This document shows, piece after piece, positions 1 to 11,397 of a stretch of 64,000 nucleotides of DNA. A program made the position numbers and the translations under genes. The notes beneath the pieces were generated by a model. The model was not told the origin of the DNA, did not search any database, and saw only the letters and a program-made list of their open reading frames with translations. The stretch comes from Laburnicola sp. R22_1 (lineage: Eukaryota; Ascomycota; Dothideomycetes; Pleosporales; Didymosphaeriaceae): assembly GCA_014281115.1 (NCBI GenBank), contig JACONQ010000020.1, forward strand, positions 186,001 to 250,000. Direction: 5' to 3'. The first letter of the stretch is position 1. Every line of letters starts with the position of its first letter.

Positions 1-215
1 TGAGGGTAGTGGTCTGTGCACCTGGATGGAACCTTCTACACACACCACCTCTGACGTAAGTCACGTGGCTACATTACTTCTCGCGGTAGCCGAGCTTCTC
101 CGACAGAACACACACAATCAATCAATCAACCCACCACTTTTCCATCTCAACTCATCAAGAATACCCGTATATTTGACAATCTTATATCTTGTCTTAAGGG
201 AAATCTCTAAGAACA
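1..215. other. Left flank of the Copia element, no gene seen
   Basis: I see no supportable gene here. The last five bases (gaaca) are the left copy of the Copia target-site duplication. The string around 155-176 (caagaatacccgtata) recurs near 63312, so this may be an older repeat. Confidence 0.5.
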
Positions 216-395
216 TGTAAGATAGTGGAGATCACAGTAATTCATAGTAATATGGGTTGACCATGAGAAAAGAGGTGTGTCATTACTATGGAGGACCGAG
301 GGCCTGAAGGTGTATGGGTGAGGCTAGGCATAAGGTTATTCCGGCCGAGGTCATGTGACCAAGGACCGACCATACAGCCATGCGGCAGTCTTACA
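216..395 (-). repeat. 3' LTR of the Copia element
   Basis: 180 bp, with terminal inverted heptamer TGTAAGA/TCTTACA. It matches 6637-6816 except for one A/G difference near position 250. On the element's own strand this is the downstream LTR, because gag lies beside the other copy. Confidence 0.95.
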
Positions 396-404
396 CACCC
401 CCTT
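396..404 (-). other. Polypurine tract of the Copia element
   Basis: On the minus strand the bases directly before the 3' LTR read AAGGGGGTG, a purine-rich run in the usual position for priming plus-strand DNA synthesis. The call rests on position and composition. Confidence 0.75.
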
Positions 405-599
405 CAGATTGCCAATAGTGGTGATCTGAGAGATGCCAGGTCCTAAGTCAAAACAGGTATGCGTGGCGACAAGAGATAAAGTCAAAATGGCGCAACAGGC
501 AATAAACAACTCCCAACCTCAGTGAGGGGAAGAAAAAGGAGCTGTCAGCAGGTTCTTGTGTGGGCTGCTTGCCATAAAAGTTACCCTAAAACACTGTGA

Positions 600-1562
600 C
601 AACAGTGTGAGTGAGCTAAAAGGTGTCAGACCAGAGGGGCGCGTAGCTATGTGCCTCATTGACATGGTGTCGGACCAGAGGGGCGCGTGGCCATATGCCT
701 CATCGACAGTGTGAAACACAGTGATTTTGTGGACTGTGAGTGCAAGGACGGGGTGAGATTCATTGGTCACCTGAACCGCCAGGACGGGGTGAGACTGATG
801 GGTCACCTGAGCCATCTGTGTGTGGGTCGGCGTCTGAGTGTCCTCAGCATATAGCTTGTAACGGTAGATTAGGTCTGTTTCAATGTGAAATCACTATGAG
901 AAAGCAGTCTGCCCAGGTACTAGCGTAAACAATCGTAACTGTTCCATATAGCTAGGCCAGCAAGTAAGGGCGGACCTTACAGGAGAGTCTGGTCTTAAAA
1001 TAAGAAAAGGTGGGTCCTAGTCTAGTGCTGAGGTCTGCCCGTGTTCGTCATCAATGTGAGCCGTCTCAATGACTCTAGTGTGATTAACTCCAGCGTAAGT
1101 GGGCGGAACCACTCTATATAGCTGCGCCAGCACAAGGAGACAGAACTCCTTGCTAATACCTGGACTTGTGCCTTAGGTGTGTAGGTACTGAGGGAACTGA
1201 TCCGCAGGATAGGTAGCTAATCCACCTAGGTGTAGACAGTTATTAGCTATTGTTAACTTCTCGATAGACAGTGCTCTGCGTTGGACGTTAAGATTCTTCT
1301 CGCTAGAGCTATGATACAACACGTGTAAGGTCTTGTCACTGTGAAACACAGGGAAAGTAGGGTGCCGGAACAGAGCAGTGCTCAGGGGCAATGTCAGACC
1401 AGAGGGGCGCGTGGCCATATGCCTCATTGACATGTAGAGATGGAGGAGCATCGGACCAGAGGAGCGCGTAGCTATAGGCCTCATCGACATAGTAAAACAC
1501 AGTGATTCTGGAGACTGTGGGCGCAGGGACGGGGTGAGATTCATAGGTCACCTGAACCGCCA
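600..1562 (-). repeat. Internal direct repeats in the Copia 3' region
   Basis: A block around 600-830 recurs at about 1390-1562. The shared core contains gaccagaggggcgcgt, then gtgaaacacagtgatt, then gacggggtgagattcat followed by a cacctgaaccgcca end. Within the first block the gaccagaggggcgcgt unit occurs twice in tandem, and the gacggggtgaga unit also twice. This lies between the RNase H region and the 3' LTR, where Copia elements normally have only a short untranslated stretch, so the tail has been expanded by duplication. Confidence 0.8.
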
Positions 1563-1599
1563 ATGTTCTGCTGTAAGGTCGCAGAGGTGTAAGAGCTCG

Positions 1600-4500
1600 A
1601 AGACTCTACTTATTCACCTGTAATCTGCTTTGGAATAGGCTCAAGCTGTAAGAGCTTTAACCATTCCTAATACTTCTGTTTAGGTAGAAGTTTTATAAGG
1701 CCGTTAGCGGGCTAAGAGTTAGTTTCAATATAAGCGGGAGTAACAGTTCCTTGTAGTGCCTGTTCCCGTAACTAATAGTGGTGTATATCCACGTGTCGAA
1801 GGGTTGTCTTCAGCTGAGGGGACTCTGTAACCAGTAGACGAATTGTCTGTTTGTTGTCACAGTACATAGAGGGTTGTTCCTCAAAGTCCAGGTGGAGATT
1901 ATTGAAGATCCTGGACCACCAGTAGTACTCAGTGTACCCTACAGAGAGTGAGATGAGTTTGGCTTCAGTAATTGACTTAACAACGCAGCGTTGGAGCGTT
2001 GCTTTCCAGTCAATTGGACCGCCAAATAGGAAGAAGATGTAGCCTTGTAAGGACTTGCGGGTTGCCTTATAATTAGCGTAAGACGCGTCAGTTGCGCCAT
2101 AGAAGTCGGTCTCTTCGGTATCTTTTCAATAGAGATGCGGAGTAGTGTAGTCTGCAGAGTAGTGCAGTGCCAGGTCCTGGGAGTAATGCAGGTATGCGAG
2201 GCACTAATATGCAGCTAATAAGTGTTTAGGGCTAGGGTTAGTAAGGAATTTAGCCAATTTTAAATAAGCTTTGGCGATATCTGGACGTGTAGCACCAGCA
2301 GCGTAGCCGATAGATCCAACTATCTAGGAGTAACGATAAGATGCGTCCTCGTTCTTAGACTCTGTTGATGGTACAAGCTCCTCAAAAGGTAGAGGTAAAG
2401 CAGGTGCCTTAGTCCAGGACGACTTTTGAGGTGCCAGGTATTTGGCGTAGATTTTCTGGATGTAGTCACATTGTAACAACCAAAGATAACTATTGTCGCG
2501 GTCTCTGTGTGTGGTAATACCACAGAAAGTAGAGTTCTCTTAGCCTTGCAAGTCGGTGATTTCATACCGTTTAACAAGCTTGCGTTCAAAGGCGTCAAGA
2601 AAGGATAAATAACCTAGAAGGGCCATGGTAATAATGTCGTCCACGTAAAAGAAGACGATAATGCGGTCGTCTCTCCATAGACAGGGTGCGTTAAGTACTA
2701 GTGATAGACCAAAGCTCTTAAGTGTAGTTGTAAAGTCTTCGTACTAGAGTAGTGGTGACGTCTTAAGGCCATAAAGGGCGCGATGAAGTTGCCAGTAGTG
2801 CCCGCCATCACAGAAACCTTCTAGTTGAAAGGTGTAAACAGGTTTGGGGAGTTTGGCGTTAGTAAAAGCATTGACAGCGTCGTATTAACGTATGTCCATA
2901 TTGAAGTAGGCGGCAATTGCTATAAGAGCGCGGAATATTCGTACAGCAAGAGTAGCAGCATGGGTGTCACCCACAACAGTCTGCAAGTCTCCTCTCACAA
3001 TAATCCTTGCTTTAAACTTAGCTAGATAGCCTTAATTAAATTTGTATGTGAAGACCCACATAAGTGGCAAGACTTCAGTGCTTAGAGGAAGCTCTAAGAG
3101 CGGAATCTCAGTGTATGTCTCCTTTCTAGCAATAGTATTTAGCTCCTTCTTTGCAGCTGCCATAAAGCCTTCTCTAAACTACGTAGGGAGTTTCAGGACA
3201 TTATTCCAAAATTAAGGCAGGGGCGGAAGCTGGTCTCTGTGGACTCGCCGTAATAGTGCGATTGATTGGGGCACTTTGTCTGGTAGTGAGGCCGACGCGA
3301 ACGTGTTCTAATAAGTCTAGATAGCGTTGGCAGCAGAATTTCGTGTGCGTTTGGGCAACACGTTAGTAGTTTAGAGATGGGTATTGGTCCTGTATTGCTT
3401 TCTTTGCGCAGGAGGTCCCATTAATGTAGGTGTAGGGAACGCAGAGGACTGAGAGGGCGTCGGCGGTGTAGCTGTTACTGACGTTGGCGGCGCAGAGGTC
3501 CGATTAACCATAGAAACTAGTAAAGGGTATGCATCTCTGCCACGGTGTACATCATAAGCTTGGCCTGATTTCTCGCCTGCGAGTAGGGTTTTAGTGGGAA
3601 GGATAGACAGCTTAGCGTCTTTATATACTTCCTTATTAGAATCTTCCTGCTCACTTTCTAATTCTTTAACCTCGATATTGTTAATGGCTTGATCTAACTA
3701 AATGCCAAGTAGGCTCTCTTTATTAGTGGACCCAAAGAATAGTTCTTTATTAAAGGTAACATCCCTTGTTCGAATGACCTTGCCTCTGTGTCCGCGGGAT
3801 ATAGCTTTTGGTACCCATATACAGTAGATATTGCGTGAGTCTACGCCTACTAAGTAACTAATAAGCGCCCTTAGGGAAAGCTTGTCTATTCGGGGAATCT
3901 TCTTGCGAAGGTAGTATGCTCTACATCCGTAGATGCGTAGATGAGCGATAGAGGGCGGTTTGCCGTGTGCAGCCTTAAACGGTGTGGTCCAGTTTAATGA
4001 TTTAACAGGAGTCTGATTGAGTAGATATGCCGCATAGACGTACATCTCTTCGCACAGGTAAAGTAGAAGGTTAGACGTAGTCCTAAGTGATCGAGACACA
4101 GTGATTAGCATCTTTCCTAACTGTTCTGCATGGCCTAATTGTTCTGTAGTGTTAGGGGACCGGAGCTGTATAGTAATGCCTTGTTGTTTGCAGTGCTCAA
4201 CTACACCAAGGTTATTCTAAAACCTATAAGCTCTCTCTCCGTCCATTAGTACGAACACTGGGCTAGCGTTGTAGCGGCGTTTGATGTGTCTGTCCATGAG
4301 TTTGAAGACTCTATCCAGGACATCCGTAGATCGATCGGGTATGCCATACACCATATGGGTCTTGGAGACAAGACAGTAACTATGAAAGATGTACTGGTTG
4401 CCCGCAAGAGATTCGGCGTTAAGTGCGATGATATTGATGGCAATAGCTTCAAACGCACGCGTAGGTTGGTGCTCTCTGTCAGATCTCCATAAGATGATCT

Positions 4501-5010
4501 GTGAAGCCTTGTTGACTCTGCATTGTTCGCAGTCTTGTGTACTAGGGGGAGGAGATGTGAGCGGAGCTATGCCAGCAACGTTGTGACTTAGTTTCTCTAT
4601 TAATTCAGCTCTAGCATAGCCCATCAAGATGTGTGCGTGAAGACCAGATAACGTGCGGTTAGGTAGTGGTGCAATAGAGGGTTTCTTGTAGCTCCTTTTG
4701 TTGGCAAGCGCCAGGAAAGGTCTGTTGGTGTGGTCCTCTGGTGGTGCTGGGGGAGACCGTCGGTCTACTAGAACATAGTGACCGCCTATAGGTTTAACTG
4801 TTGCCTAGATGGGATTCTTAGTGCCATCCTTTGTGTATAGGCATTCACGCCCTGAGTTAAAGTGGATATCTTTTCCTCTAAGCCTCGAGAGCGACACTAG
4901 TGAGGTGATAAAGCCCGGACATAAGACAACGTTCCTCAATATAGTCCTTATGGGTCCACCTGGTGTCTGGATTTCGATGTCGCATTCACCCCATGCGGCG
5001 ATTTCCACTG
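1600..5010 (-). pseudogene. Copia pol (protease, integrase, RT, RNase H), decayed
   Basis: Minus-strand fragments give a degenerate Copia polyprotein. The protease region at 4805-5008 ends with a LVSLSRLRGKDI-like stretch typical of the end of the Copia protease. The integrase zinc/core region at 4217-4627 has a CEQCRVNKA finger and a conserved DGERAYRF near the end; the integrase C-terminal part (3698-4111) contains PFKAAHGKPPSIAHLRIYGC. The RT active site reads FFYVDDIIT at about 2630-2656, with YVDD encoded at 2636-2647. RNase H follows at about 1930-2070 (GYIFFLFGGPIDWKATLQ, then KSITEAKLISLS). Several in-frame stops and shifts make it non-functional. Confidence 0.9.
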
Positions 5011-5206
5011 AGTCTTCTCCACAACCAATCCTTTCGCCTGGTATCGCAGGACGAATCCATGTGAACTTGTTGGGCTCATTACAGACGTGTATGTCCGAAC
5101 CACAATCAAGGATCTAAGAGTGACGGAGTACTAAGGTCGGACGTCGCTCGTTGCTTATTGCGAGGTATTTTGTTACGTGTGCCTGTTTGTATTCTCTATC
5201 AGAGGC

Positions 5207-6439
5207 TTAGTCGCCAGCGTCGATATAACCCGTAGGTGTAACGCGATCTCGCTTCGCCTTCTCTCTTGTTCGTATTTTGTTGAGCAGCTTAGCCTGTCTG
5301 GTGACCTTACTGTATCTTTGAATGGCTTCGACGCAAGCTGGGTCGATTTTGAACCTAATTCCTTGCAGCCAGGTGCAGATGTATGGACAAGCTCCCCATC
5401 GTGGGTTACCTGGGTGGGCGTCGCCTTTGCCACAAGGACAAGGCTTTCTTTGCGAACCACCAGCGATCTCAGTGTTAGTGCGCTTCCTATTGTTCTGAAG
5501 TCCTCCCACATTGTTTGAAGGCGTTGAGCTACGGCTCTGATTTCTCGCATCCGTATAGTAAGGAGACTGTGCTCTGTTGAGCGCGGCATGCGCGGTGCCT
5601 TGTATGTTGCCCTTGTTTGAGCTGTGTAGGTACGGCGTTGTTTGGTAGTGTTGAATAAGCGCCGCGACAGATACCTCGTCGGGTATACTTGGTGGTGGTG
5701 CAGGGACTGTAATAAGTTGTTCTGGTGTAACAACGACGCCTGCGCGATTGATGATAGCTGGTATAGTGTAGACTGTTGAAGCTGGTGGATTAAGTTCTGC
5801 GTTAACGTATGCTGAACGGGCCTTGTAGACTTTCTTGTTCATTGTTGCTGCAAACCCTGAATTAATAGCGTGAAAGACCTTAAGAAGATTGAGCTAGGGA
5901 GCGAAACCCTAGACAGCTGGAACCTTCAGTTTAATGGCCTTGTTGAGATGAATTTGGAAGTTGTTTATCTAGTCCTCAATTAACTAGCGACCAGGCGTGT
6001 ACTTCTTCGCCTTGTTGTATTAATAGTCTACTTCTTCTTATTTTATAACTATTGGTTTTAAGTAGTTCTTATAAAGGAACCTAATTTGTTCTGCAATAGT
6101 GTAGTCAGCAGGCATAGAAATTAGTATGTTGTCCCTCACTGTACTCGTAATGTGGCTTTCAAGCTTGCTTAGCGATTTCTCGCGTTCTTGTTTGCGCTTG
6201 TATTTCTCTTTCCACACTACAATGTCGAGGTTTTCATTAGGGTTGGATTCAACATCTTTTAGCACCGCAAGGTTTGTAGTCTCTGGGTTAACGTATTTTA
6301 GGGCGCGTAGTGTGCGCGCGGTACGTTTAAAAACTGTGTACCATGGTTCAAAGTTGTCCATCCCTTTTAGTATGACTTTTTCGTCCTTTGGCGTTGCTAT
6401 TATGACGCGTTTGCGATGACTTTTCGCGTGTTTAGCCAC
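5207..6439 (-). pseudogene. Copia gag, decayed
   Basis: Two minus-strand pieces represent the nucleocapsid precursor. The N-terminal piece (6038-6439, 133 aa) starts with a basic stretch, MAKHAKSHRKR, and has the NFEPWYTVFKRTARTL region typical of Copia gag. The C-terminal piece (5207-5842) carries a cysteine-rich CPCGKGDAHPGNPRWGACPY segment that resembles a modified zinc knuckle. About 200 bp between them is broken by stops. It directly follows the primer-binding site and 5' LTR, as expected. Confidence 0.85.
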
Positions 6440-6620
6440 CAGTGTGGGCTTTTCGTTGTGATTTGGAGTCTTACAGTGTTTTACATAGTGACTATAATCG
6501 TAGTTTTTGCAAATGACTTTTCGCGTTGTTGTTGTGAAAACTCTACTCTGGTCCGTGCGAGCGATAATGTGGCAGCAGGACTGACTAGTAAGGAGTTTCA
6601 GAGGGTGCGCAATAAGCGTC

Positions 6621-6636
6621 GTGCCGGGCTCATAAC
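6621..6636 (-). other. Primer-binding site matching initiator tRNA anticodon arm
   Basis: Directly inside the 5' LTR the plus strand reads gtgccgggctcataac. This resembles the anticodon stem-loop of fungal initiator tRNA-Met, with the CAU anticodon, rather than a tRNA 3' end. The element would therefore be primed by a half-tRNA cleaved in the anticodon loop, the mode known for Drosophila copia and yeast Ty5. The tRNA identity is from memory of its conserved anticodon arm. Confidence 0.75.
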
Positions 6637-6816
6637 TGTAAGATAGTGGAGATCACAGTAATTCATAGTGATATGGGTTGACCATGAGAAAAGAGGTGTG
6701 TCATTACTATGGAGGACCGAGGGCCTGAAGGTGTATGGGTGAGGCTAGGCATAAGGTTATTCCGGCCGAGGTCATGTGACCAAGGACCGACCATACAGCC
6801 ATGCGGCAGTCTTACA
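6637..6816 (-). repeat. 5' LTR of the Copia element
   Basis: 180 bp copy of 216-395 with one mismatch. It is adjacent to the primer-binding site and upstream of gag on the minus strand, so it would contain the element's promoter. The right target-duplication copy gaaca is at 6817-6821. Confidence 0.95.
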
Positions 6817-6821
6817 GAACA

Positions 6822-7620
6822 GATGCCAGGGCGGGATGTTGAAGAACCTTATTGAGAGCAGCCAACAAGCGTGCATTTTCCTCAACTAGAGCACGGTTCT
6901 GTATGCGAAGGTCCTTGTTCTCGTCCTTAAGTTGAGCAATATACTCTGCTAGCTATGTTAGTAATGCGTATGGAAGGCTGGGGACTAGGTAAACGTGCTG
7001 CTCTTTTTATTCCGGGAATTTGCGGCTAACAGCCTATTTCGAATCTTGCGAGCTTTTTTGTCTATGTTACTCTCCTTTGTAACTTAAGGAAGGATACGTA
7101 GTTTAGAAGAGGAAAAATACTCCTAGCTATTGTTCTTATAGGCTTGGTTGACGATTCCGGTTATAATCTCCTTACTATAGGGTTTAGGACCTAAGCAAGA
7201 AGTGGATAGCATAAGCGAAGATAATGCGCAGCTAATATTTGTAATTTCTCGCTCAAAGTTCTAATGTGCTTAAGCTAGCGTAGTAATAGAAGGCCCTGTT
7301 TGCTGCGAATATATAGCAGGCCAGAAATTAGAGGTATCCCAAGAATGTTCTTGCGAGGGGAGCGCTCTAGGATTAATGCAGTTGGACATGGACGGGCCAG
7401 TGGGCGGATGGAAGAAGACTGCCTCCGTATCTATATGCCCGCTTTCAGCATAAACAATGCTGCTTCCCTAACATCCAGCACCCCCTTCGTCGTCAGAGAA
7501 GCTATGGGAGCTGGCCTGGAGATTTGTAACATAGCCAAATAAAAGGTCATCCTTAATAAATTCGTCCTTAGGACTTAGCCTCTTGTTCGCCTAAAAGACG
7601 GTCGTCACTGCACCCCTCAT
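6822..7620 (-). pseudogene. Decayed coding relic with coiled coil, possibly bZIP-like
   Basis: On the minus strand a readable frame near 7340-7600 includes DEFIKDDLLFGYVTNLQASS. It is followed near 7050 by a basic stretch KKARKIRNRLLAANSRNKK and then, in a shifted frame at about 6825-6960, by a heptad-rich segment EYIAQLKDENKDLRIQNRAL. A basic region with an N-x7-R spacing followed by a leucine-rich coil suggests a bZIP factor, but stops and frame changes prevent a firm assignment. The Copia insertion cuts it at the coil's C-terminal end. Confidence 0.4.
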
Positions 7621-8399
7621 TATCGACAAAGTAGAGGATGGAACATAATCAATTAAAGGGAGGAAAGAAACAAACTCGTACTTAAAGGGTTAGCCACCTC
7701 CTATAAAAGGGGGGAATGTGGGCATACTTCTGCTGGCTTATTTATAGTATTTAATTCGTAACAACTCACAGCTGTTAAGGCGTGATATCTAGATCGCGGA
7801 AGTGAGTTTTTTGGGGTTTAATCAACTGGCCCCAGACGCTTGACTCCCTCTTATCTACTTCCCTAGTCCATATATAAGGCGGCAACCTATTTCTATGTGG
7901 CATTTAGCCGCTACGTCTAGGGCTCAGCCGTTGCAAAATAGGTTTATTCTTAGCGTTGTCTTAAACCCCTAGCAGGTGCAGTGTAAGGCGGAGCTCATTG
8001 TATGTAGCAGATGACATTCACGCTTGGCAGCTCCGTTAGCTACTATGATTTCCCTTAGCTGGGAGCCTTGCCCATGATGCAGCCTATACTGCTCGCGTGA
8101 AAGTCGTATCCTTGCAAGGCACACACATACAACACCACAGCCTCCGTGGTTCTGCACTATGCTGGCGCTAGCTACACTTTAATCCAGTGTCTTAGGAGCT
8201 TAGTAATAGACTAGCTAGCAGAATCTTAGGTTTGCACAATAACCCTTCTATATACGCACCTACTAATATTAACAGACTAAATAGATATAACCAACTACAA
8301 AGCTTATCTTAGTAATGCTCACAGACATCGTGTAACCCCCATAGTTACAGCTCGCCCTAAATATCTTAAATATAGTAGTATAGATACATTTAATAGGTC
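7621..8399. other. AT-rich stretch without a supportable gene
   Basis: Only short open frames lacking recognisable domains are present. The composition and frequent TAG/TAA triplets fit strongly decayed DNA. Confidence 0.5.
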
Positions 8400-9480
8400 T
8401 AGTGCTCTAAAGTTTTCTACACCTTATAGCCGCGGACAGCCACTAAAGGAGCAAAAAGAAAATGCTCAACGCATATAAGAATAGCTTATAGCTTAGAAGA
8501 TCCCTATTAAAGGCCCTAGAATAGATCGCGGAGGCGCTACACTCGTCAACGAGAAACGGCGAAGAGGCTTTAGTGATAATAATGACACTAAACCCCCCGC
8601 CTTCTTCGCCTTATTTACTCTACTGCCGCCCATTAATACTGCTAAATACGTTTGTGGGCTGCAACTTCTCTTAGAAGAAGCCCCCGCTTTCTCTGCCTTA
8701 TTCATCCCACTGCCGCCTATTAATGCCGCCCAAAACGCTTGTAGGCCGCAACACCTCTTAGGAGAACCCCCCGCCTCTTCCGCCTCGTCCACCCCGCCCA
8801 TCAATGCCGCCCAACATGGGCTGGAACACCTCTTAGGAGAACCCCTCGCCTCTTTAGCCTTGTCTGTCTAGCGGCCCATTAGCCAAAACAATGCCGCCCA
8901 ACCCGTTTCTGGACCCAGAAGAATCTTAGAAGAGCACCTCACCTCTTCTAGATTCCTGTTCACTATTAGTCTACTGCGCTATAGAGCCGATGTTATTAAC
9001 CTTGCTCGCCACAAGAGATGAAAATAAGTACCTGAGGTTAAACGAGGACTAGAGCATATTGTCGAATAATGTTAACTACCCTTGCTCTGAGGATGGCTAC
9101 CATCTCCTTGTCCACCTGTATGGGCAAACACTGCTTGAATCCAAGTTCTGGGAATGGCTCGAAAACCTAGGCAATTCTAATCCAGATCAGGCCGCGCTAT
9201 ACATGTCATATTATTCCAACCATATAGATTACCTAGGTTAGGAAGTGTCTAAGGAGAACCTTGTTCGTCTCGTATCACACATCTCGCACATAGGAAAGGA
9301 TGCTAAGCGCATTTTTGTCGAGCAATTTGACTTTTGTGTTTTGTTGAAGGGGTACATTGCGAAGATGCGATTTTTTTTTCGCGTTTTTTAAAGCGTGGAC
9401 GACCTTGACTGCTATGAGTTGCTTTAGGCGATAAATTCCCAAGGTTCTCTGGGAAAGTTTTAGTTCTCTGTCTTAGACAC
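8400..9480 (+). pseudogene. Unidentified coding relic with degenerate in-frame repeats
   Basis: A plus-strand frame runs with few stops from about 8500 to 9010. It contains three to four imperfect copies of a roughly 25-30 residue unit with the pattern PPINAAQ..., followed by HLLGEP and PPASSA. The DNA unit is about 75-90 bp. Beyond it, in another frame at 9059-9390, an aromatic-rich stretch (FWEWLENLGNSNPDQAALYM) continues through a single stop into LVRLVSHISHIGKDAK. I do not recognise the family. Maintained codon phase across imperfect repeats suggests former coding function. Confidence 0.35.
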
Positions 9481-10106
9481 TGTTTTATGGTTATAAAACT
9501 TTGTTGCTAGGTAACTAGCCTATATAGTTCTAAAATCATTTTGTAATTGCTATTTATTAGTTGTGTATCCTCTAAATTGAACCTTGCTAAGTTTTGTTGT
9601 CCGTGTCACGCACTGGCTATATACAATCCTTATGGCTAATGCCGACAAAATATATAGACTGGTTTTTGGGACAGCACAGTTCAAAGATAGGACGGACGTG
9701 GCTAGGAGAACGTGTAGTCCTATTTAATGCCGGTTTGCTAGGGGGGTCGCAGCTTCCGAGTGCTCAGCGGCGGCGGTGGTGGCGGTGGTAGTAGCAGCAG
9801 GCTCGAGTCGGCACCTGAGCCTCACTGAGAGGCTTCGTTAGTTGGTATAGGAGATAGGAGGTCGCGGATGGCGGGAGGTTAAGGATAGCAGGAGGTTAAG
9901 GACGATGTTGCTGTTCTCGCAATAATGGGTTGCGGCAGGCAAGCCACACAGTGCACTGCCACAAAAGAGGGACGTGCTGACGTTTACTAATTTGCGTGGT
10001 AGCCCGCATGAATCGATCGCCGCCTGCCACTGCCTGCCTTAGTTTACCCAAACAACAGATTCAGAGGTTGAGGTACATATAGTGGGTGTACGTTAATACA
10101 TTTTTG
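9481..10106. other. Non-coding stretch with small GGT/GGC runs
   Basis: No gene seen. A short cggcggtggtggcggtggt run lies near 9770-9790, and two copies of an aggaggttaagga-like unit lie near 9870-9905. Confidence 0.5.
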
Positions 10107-10985
10107 CTAACGGGGCCATCCATGACATTCTGTGTCTATCGCTGCCTTGACTTCACTCATTCGCGCTACTTTGCTCTTTAGCACCGATGAACCTGCCTCT
10201 GCTTCCAGCGCAGTACTCTTACGCTTTCGACTACGCTTTTCTTTGCCCTTTAGTATCAACGGAGTTGCCTCAACCTCTAGAGCAATTGCCTCGACCTGCG
10301 GTGCAGTTGCCGCCGCCTCTGTTGCCTCGACCTCCAGTGCAGTACCCTTGCGCGGCCGACCACGTTTCCCTTTGTTAGCCGCTTTGGCAGCATCCTTTTC
10401 AGCACGCTTCGCCCGTGCTGCCTTAAGGTCCTTATAGCTAATCACCTTCCCAGTCCCCTTCAACAATATGTCTGACTTAGTTAATTGTCGAGTCTTAGCT
10501 TCGTTGTTAATCGCCATTAAGAGATAGATATAGTTCTGCTAAAGAGCGCCCTTAGTAAAGGATAAGTGGGCAGCTTTAGAAAACTTCTGTAAGTGTCGCT
10601 GTAGGCCCTATTTGCTTGTGTTGTTAAGAGCATGAGCGTCCTTTTATATAATTAGAGTTTGCAGTAAGGCCCTCCGCTAATACTAGTGTTATAGGCGTTT
10701 GTAGTACCGCGTCTTATTAACAAGATACCTTATTAGTTACTAGAATGTTCAGTTTGGCTGGTTTCAGTACTGTTCTGAGCACTCTTTCTGGGTTGAACGG
10801 AAACAAACCACTGGCAGCGAGCTGACCATGTTCTTGTGCGCTGCTGGTCATAGCGTATAACTAGGAGTTGTCCGCTGTCTGCAAGCAGGTCCTAAGCTTG
10901 TGTTCTTTCTCAACAGCAAACTTTCTAGCACCTATCCTCCAAAATTGTCGCCCACAGATTCTAGTATTTCCTTAAAGTCGTTAAT
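10107..10985 (-). pseudogene. Pogo-type DDE transposase, C-terminal relic
   Basis: The last 136 residues are open (10107-10517). They have the basic, lysine-rich tail of fungal pogo/Fot transposases, including KVISYKDLKAARAKRAEKD, which aligns with KVMSYAEIVEAQARRDAKE in the transposase at 44339-46012. Upstream on the minus strand, interrupted by TAG/TAA stops, LAASGLFPFNPERVL matches the conserved GW-x-TGL-x-PF-x-P-x-VL block of the family. The DDE core is not recognisable, so this is a truncated, RIP-like decayed copy. Confidence 0.75.
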
Positions 10986-11397
10986 GACAAGCGACTTGCC
11001 TCTGACGGAACTATAATAGGCGTTATAGTCTTGCAGCAAATTGTCAATGTTGAGTTGCGTCGTTGTGGAGTGTTGAGTTTGGGCCCATGTACGTAGGTAC
11101 TAGGTAGGTAGCTTACGGCCGAGGATTCAGGTGCCAAGGAGACAGCGAAGCAATCATGTGGTTGAGCTGCTAGGTCCGTCGTTGTTGTTTACTGTCTACC
11201 TTAATTAGTACCTTAGGTAGATTCTAGTGGGGTGCCAAGGCCGCCGTTAAATCTAGTCACGTGCTATTTCAGCTAATATATACGCTAACCGACTCCTTCC
11301 GTATTAGTAACCCACATGCAGTTAACCTTTTCACTTAACACAGTTGCGCGCGGCATAACAGGCTAATGGAAAGTTCTATATTCCCACACGGTATCTC
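10986..11397. other. Stretch without a supportable gene
   Basis: No domain or long frame seen. It is possibly further decayed transposon sequence continuing from the pogo relic. Confidence 0.4.

Larger units (their letters stand above)
216..6816 (-). mobile_element. Full-length Copia LTR retrotransposon, non-functional
   Basis: Two 180 bp direct LTRs (216-395 and 6637-6816) begin TGTAAGA and end TCTTACA and bracket a 6.6 kb element. The 5 bp sequence gaaca occurs directly outside both LTRs (211-215 and 6817-6821), a clean target duplication. Read on the minus strand, the order is gag (5207-6439), protease-like region, integrase (3698-4627), reverse transcriptase and RNase H; integrase before RT is the Copia order. 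Every domain is interrupted by stops, mostly TAG/TAA consistent with CpA-to-TpA change. The LTRs differ at one position only. It interrupts a coding relic that resumes at 6822. Confidence 0.95.
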
